A stretch of 64,000 nt of DNA, from the NCBI GenBank assembly GCA_943371535.1, contig CALRVE020000008.1, positions 53,605 through 117,604 of the forward strand. Direction: 5' to 3'. Below are positions 60,634 to 64,000 of this stretch, in pieces (the stretch's first letter is position 1; every line of letters starts with the position of its first letter). The notes beneath the pieces were generated by a model. That model was not told the DNA's origin. It saw nothing but the letters and a program-made list of their open reading frames with translations, and ran no database searches. Made by a program: the position numbers and the translations under genes. This DNA is from UBA1930 sp943371535. Its GTDB lineage: Bacteria; Bacteroidota; Bacteroidia; Chitinophagales; Chitinophagaceae.

Positions 60634-61923
60634 ATGAAAAAATTAGTATTTCTATTTATACTTTTCGGTAGTAACACATTTGCTCAAACGCTCAGCTTAC
60701 AAGAAGCTGTAAACATTGCATTAAAAAATAGTTTAGATATTCAAATTGCAAAAAACAATGTTGATATAAATACCATCAACAATCATATTGGTATTGCAGG
60801 AGGTTTACCAACAGTTACAGTAACTGCAAGCGACCAAGAAAGTTTGGTAAACATCAATCAAAAATTAAATACTGGTTTAGAACTATCTAGAAACGGAGCA
60901 ACTAGTAATAACCTAAATGCCAATGTTTCTGGTAGTATGTTATTGTACAATGGTTATAGAGTTGTTGCTACCAAAAAAAGATTAGAGCAACTACAAGAAC
61001 AAAGTGAACAATTATTAAATGCACAAATACAAAATACCATAGCTGCTGTAATGGTAAAATATTACGATGTTGTTAGGCAACAAGGCTATATAAAAACCTT
61101 ACAACAAAGTATTGAGCTAACGAAGCAACAATTGAAGTTGGTAGAAGTAAGACAAAATCTTGGATTAGCCAATAATGCCGATTTATTTCAAACACAAATT
61201 GCCTTAAATACTCGTTTGCAAGATTTACAAGCACAACAATTAATTGTGTCTCAAACTAAAACAGATTTACTGAGCTTGCTTAACTTAAAACCAGATTCAT
61301 TAATTAATATCAACGATACCATTGTAACCTCAAAAGATATAAAGCTAGTAGATGTTTTAGCAGGTATTGAGCAGAATCCTCAAATTATTTCTTTAAGCCA
61401 ACAAATAAAAATTAGTGAGCTGGTAGAAAAAGAAACCGCAGCATTAAGAGCTCCATCTTTACGTACTAATGCAGGTGTAAATTATGGCAGAAACCAAGCC
61501 AATGGTGGTCAGTTATTGCTTAACCAAACATTTGGTCCTTTTGTAAATATTGGACTATCAGTTCCATTATACAATGGTGGTGCCATTAAACGACAAGAAA
61601 AAACTGCTAACATCAACACCCAAAATGCAAAACTCCAAAAGCAAAATACACTATTAGATTTTCAAGCAATTACAGTACGTACTTACCAAAGTTATATTTC
61701 CAATTTAGAACAGTCGGTAACACAAGAAAATACCTATAAAATTTCAGCTCAGTTGGTAAGTTTAGTTTTGCAACGGTATCAATTGGCACAAGCAACAATT
61801 TTAGAATTAACCGAGGCTCAAAGAAGTTTTGAAGATGCTGGTTATCGTCTTACCAATTTATTATACAATGCAAAAATTGCAGAAATAGAACTAAAAAGAT
61901 TAAGTGGTAAATTGGGCTTTTAG
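60634..61923 (+). CDS. TolC-family outer-membrane efflux protein
   Basis: 429 residues. Signal peptide 1-17 (SNTFA). The two TolC repeats are recognised by LSLQEAVNIALKNSLDIQIAKNNVDI at the start and the second-half counterpart RAPSLRTNAGVNYGRNQANGG ... YNGGAIKRQEKTANINTQNAKLQKQNT. Helical coiled segments (about 90-210 and 300-410) form the periplasmic tunnel; outer-membrane strands are near 60-80 and 285-310. It is the exit duct of the efflux pump upstream. Confidence 0.94.
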   Translation: MKKLVFLFILFGSNTFAQTLSLQEAVNIALKNSLDIQIAKNNVDINTINNHIGIAGGLPTVTVTASDQESLVNINQKLNTGLELSRNGATSNNLNANVSGSMLLYNGYRVVATKKRLEQLQEQSEQLLNAQIQNTIAAVMVKYYDVVRQQGYIKTLQQSIELTKQQLKLVEVRQNLGLANNADLFQTQIALNTRLQDLQAQQLIVSQTKTDLLSLLNLKPDSLININDTIVTSKDIKLVDVLAGIEQNPQIISLSQQIKISELVEKETAALRAPSLRTNAGVNYGRNQANGGQLLLNQTFGPFVNIGLSVPLYNGGAIKRQEKTANINTQNAKLQKQNTLLDFQAITVRTYQSYISNLEQSVTQENTYKISAQLVSLVLQRYQLAQATILELTEAQRSFEDAGYRLTNLLYNAKIAEIELKRLSGKLGF

Positions 61924-62115
61924 TGGTACGATTTAATCTTTTTAAGAATTGCAAGCCAACCTCCGTCAACTGAAAAAAACGAAAGAGGCTATTATTACAA
62001 TCGGCAACCAAATATTTACAAGTAAGTTTGCCCAATATTGCAACAGTTAGTTATGGTTTCGAATATTGGTTGGCAAGTTTTGCAGTATATGCACTAACAC
62101 ATTAAATTAAGTTTC

Positions 62116-62250
62116 ATGTTTTTATTAACCGATTCTACAGTCAATAAAATAAATGGCGATTCAGGATTTTATATTATGGCTTGGTTGCCAATTGTACTTA
62201 TTATTGTATTTGCTCTACGAGGCATTTTTCGCAAGAAAGAGAATGAATGA
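62116..62250 (+). CDS. Small membrane protein, 44 residues, upstream of pnuC
   Basis: ATG at 62116 to TGA at 62248-62250. The peptide starts MFLLTDSTVNKINGDSGFY, then one membrane helix (MAWLPIVLIIVFALRGIF), ending in basic RKKENE. Its stop lies 41 bases before pnuC, so the two are probably co-transcribed. No family recognised. The remaining ~190 bases back to tolC hold nothing I could assign. Confidence 0.5.
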   Translation: MFLLTDSTVNKINGDSGFYIMAWLPIVLIIVFALRGIFRKKENE

Positions 62251-62291
62251 ATTTGCTCAATCTAACCATTTGAATATTTAACCCAATCAAT

Positions 62292-62948
62292 ATGGATGAA
62301 TTAGCTCACTTGTTTATAAAGGGAATGCAAAACACTACTTGGTATGAATATGTAGGAGTGTTTGCTGGAATTGCTAGTGTATGGTTTAGCAGAAAAGAAC
62401 ATATTTTGGTGTATCCCGTAGGGCTAATCAATACCATTATTTTCATTTACATTAGTTATAAATATCACTTATTGGGTGAAGCAAGTGTAAATTTTTATTA
62501 CACCATTATGAGTATTTATGGTTGGTGGTTATGGACCAGAAAAGATGCCATAAAACATGAAACCATTTTACATATTAGCTTCAGCAATAGCAAAGAATGG
62601 ATACAGCAATGGGCATTTTTTACAATTATATTCATTGTTTATTTTACTGCATTGAGTATAGCAAAAAATTATTTTTTTGAAGGCGTAATTCCTGCTGCCG
62701 ATGCATTTGCAACTGCAACTGCATTTACCGGCATGTGGTTAATGGCAAAGAAAAAAGTAGAAAGTTGGTACTGGTGGATTGCTACCAACCTTGTCTCTAT
62801 ACCCTTATACTTTGCAAAAACATTGGTATTTACCAGTGTACAATATGTAGTATTATTAATTATGGCAATTGCAGGCTTAATTGCTTGGAAAAATAAAGTA
62901 AAGAAGAAAAACTACTTTGAATCAACGGCACAAAATTGCACAACGTAA
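62292..62948 (+). CDS. pnuC: PnuC-type nicotinamide riboside transporter
   Basis: 218 residues with about seven membrane segments. The PnuC signature WYWWIATNLVSIPLYFAK (about 155-172) is complete, with NTIIFIYISYKYHLLGEASVNFYY and SIYGWWLW earlier. PnuC moves nicotinamide riboside by facilitated diffusion; a ribosyl-nicotinamide kinase or NrtR site would normally be near but is not seen here. A small membrane peptide is encoded just upstream. No TPP-type riboswitch was found in front of it. Confidence 0.92.
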   Translation: MDELAHLFIKGMQNTTWYEYVGVFAGIASVWFSRKEHILVYPVGLINTIIFIYISYKYHLLGEASVNFYYTIMSIYGWWLWTRKDAIKHETILHISFSNSKEWIQQWAFFTIIFIVYFTALSIAKNYFFEGVIPAADAFATATAFTGMWLMAKKKVESWYWWIATNLVSIPLYFAKTLVFTSVQYVVLLIMAIAGLIAWKNKVKKKNYFESTAQNCTT

Positions 62949-62951
62949 AAA

Positions 62952-63000
62952 ATCAGTGCAGCTCTCTTGCTCTGTTGATCTGTGATTAAATATTTCACAC
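62952..63000. repeat. Fragment of a CACAGAG-type repeat
   Basis: AGTGCAGCTCTCTTGCTCTG then TTGATCTGTGATTAAA, between pnuC and the D-Ala-D-Ala carboxypeptidase gene. It resembles the last ~40 bases of the longer copies but is degraded. Confidence 0.45.
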
Positions 63001-63036
63001 CAAGCAACACCTTTGCTCAGTTACGCTGGTTACAAA

Positions 63037-64000
63037 CTAATTTTTTTCAATAATTTCTATTAAAAAAGCCTCTACAGCTCTTCTGATATTGCTAGCTGCT
63101 GTTTGATGACTATTCACCAATACAGAAAAAACAAGCTCTTTACCACTATTGGTGGTAATAAAACCACTCAATGCTACATGATTACTCAGTGTGCCTGTTT
63201 TGGCATAAATTTTACCTGCATAGTTTTTATAATATCCACTTAAAGTACCTGTATTGCCTGTAGGAAAAATGGCGGTAATTCTATTCCAACTTATTTCTTT
63301 TTTCATTTTATTGAGCACCCAAACAAAATCTATTGGAGTCATTAAATTATATCTGCTTAAACCACTACCATCAACCCAACGTGGTTTATGGGGCATATCG
63401 GCAAAATCGGTTTTTAATAAACTATCAATCATTTGAGCATCGTTCATTACGCCCAATTTTGCTTGACTTACCATGAGCAATGTTTGTTCGGCAAAAAAAT
63501 TATCGCTTCTATGCATCATAGGTTTTAACATAGAATCGGTTGGTTGAGAAAATAGTTTTTTCCAATTGGCTTGACTCACCGTTTCAACATCTAAATAATT
63601 AATGGTGGTTTTTAAACTATCTTCTAATAGGGCAACAGACAAAGCTTCTGAAGTAATAAAAGGAATTTCTGTATCACTAAATTTTCGATTGCTATTATTT
63701 AATTGAAACGAATTATCAGTAAAATTTCTGTCGATTGAAAAATTGCCTGATTGTAAGTTTCCATACAATGTAAGTGAATCTTTAAAAAATTTGGGTACAA
63801 TTTGTAACTGATTTCCCTTCTTTAAAAAGTTAACCACATTGCCATAAACGGGAGCAGCAGAACGTTCGGCCATGTAACCTGCATCAAAATCGTTCCAAGC
63901 CCATCCATTGCCCCAACGAGTATCTTTCCAGTTGGATTTTACTACAGTGATGTTTTTATTTTTTTGTAAAAAATTAGCAACAGGATGTTGTTTATAATCT
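63037..64000 (-). CDS. D-alanyl-D-alanine carboxypeptidase (PBP4/DacB type), 5' part cut by the window edge
   Basis: 321 residues visible. The gene runs off the right edge; the first visible residues are DYKQHPVANFLQKNK. Family blocks: RWGNGWAWNDFDAGYMAERSAAPVYGN (typical of the PBP4 insert domain), RSDNFFAEQTLLM (SxN motif), GLSRYNLMTP and YAKTGTLSNHVALSGF (KTG motif). The SxxK nucleophile lies upstream, outside the window. PBP4-type enzymes trim pentapeptides of peptidoglycan in the periplasm. The C-terminus EAFLIEIIEKN is complete. Confidence 0.93.
   Translation of the reverse strand, partial: DYKQHPVANFLQKNKNITVVKSNWKDTRWGNGWAWNDFDAGYMAERSAAPVYGNVVNFLKKGNQLQIVPKFFKDSLTLYGNLQSGNFSIDRNFTDNSFQLNNSNRKFSDTEIPFITSEALSVALLEDSLKTTINYLDVETVSQANWKKLFSQPTDSMLKPMMHRSDNFFAEQTLLMVSQAKLGVMNDAQMIDSLLKTDFADMPHKPRWVDGSGLSRYNLMTPIDFVWVLNKMKKEISWNRITAIFPTGNTGTLSGYYKNYAGKIYAKTGTLSNHVALSGFITTNSGKELVFSVLVNSHQTAASNIRRAVEAFLIEIIEKN

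Noticed and set aside
61924..62115. Riboswitch or tRNA before pnuC
   Set aside because: No TPP-riboswitch core words, no cloverleaf and no T-loop sequence found by eye.

Overview
The window is AT-rich chromosomal DNA of a Bacteroidota bacterium, most likely Chitinophagales/Chitinophagaceae-like. The evidence is a SusC/SusD/SusE-type glycan uptake operon, two secreted proteins with C-terminal type IX secretion sorting domains, the gliding lipoprotein GldH, DUF4397, DUF4476 and DUF6089-type proteins, and promoter-like sequences of the TTG-N17-23-TAnnTTTG type. Most genes are ordinary core genes with no prophage, CRISPR array, tRNA or rRNA visible. The species cannot be named from the sequence.

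Layout. 1-2.1 kb: a histidine kinase (cut by the left edge), gldH and yicC, all on the minus strand. 2.2-12.2 kb: an alpha-glucan locus on the minus strand. A Nudix-fold (NrtR-like) regulator is followed by a secreted GH13 amylase, then SusC, SusD and a SusE/F-like lipoprotein, ending at a strong hairpin terminator. Near-identical inverted repeats (TGTGTA-N5-TACACA type) lie before the amylase, one of them inside its predicted promoter, and a weaker copy lies before the regulator gene. 12.3-15.6 kb: ligA, carrying an in-frame palindromic insertion, then an HNH-type endonuclease gene and a small membrane protein. 15.6-18.8 kb: two YceI proteins around an outer-membrane porin, with a three-copy 156-bp tandem repeat. 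19-30 kb: DUF2461, murI, a GHL10 glycosidase, DUF4476, psuK-psuG, a serine hydrolase, murA (Asp in place of the catalytic Cys), obg and a T9SS cargo protein.

30.5-36.5 kb is an accessory-looking stretch: a leucine-rich-repeat protein kinase, a ParE-type toxin-antitoxin pair, a class D beta-lactamase lipoprotein, a DUF4397 lipoprotein, an SDR enzyme, a 56-residue membrane peptide and a PlsC-type acyltransferase. 36.5-41 kb holds recA and a UvrD/PcrA helicase. 41-43.6 kb is a decaying, rearranged region with gene remnants, a duplicated 3' gene end and two hairpin repeats. 43.6-54.6 kb holds a YdeI-like protein, pfkB, a GxxExxY protein bracketed by repeats, polA, DoxX, two aminotransferases and lysS. 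54.7-64 kb holds an outer-membrane protein, a tripartite RND efflux system (adaptor, pump, TolC), pnuC with a small membrane peptide upstream, and a D-Ala-D-Ala carboxypeptidase cut by the right edge.

Several non-coding repeat families (CACAGAG-type, ATTGCCACGG-type and GGTTGGTG hairpins) occupy most of the larger gaps and in one case have entered a coding sequence. The most notable observations are the in-frame repeat in ligA, the operator/promoter arrangement of the amylase gene, the repeat-bracketed GxxExxY gene and the duplication at 42.2-42.7 kb. No clearly new multi-gene system was found.
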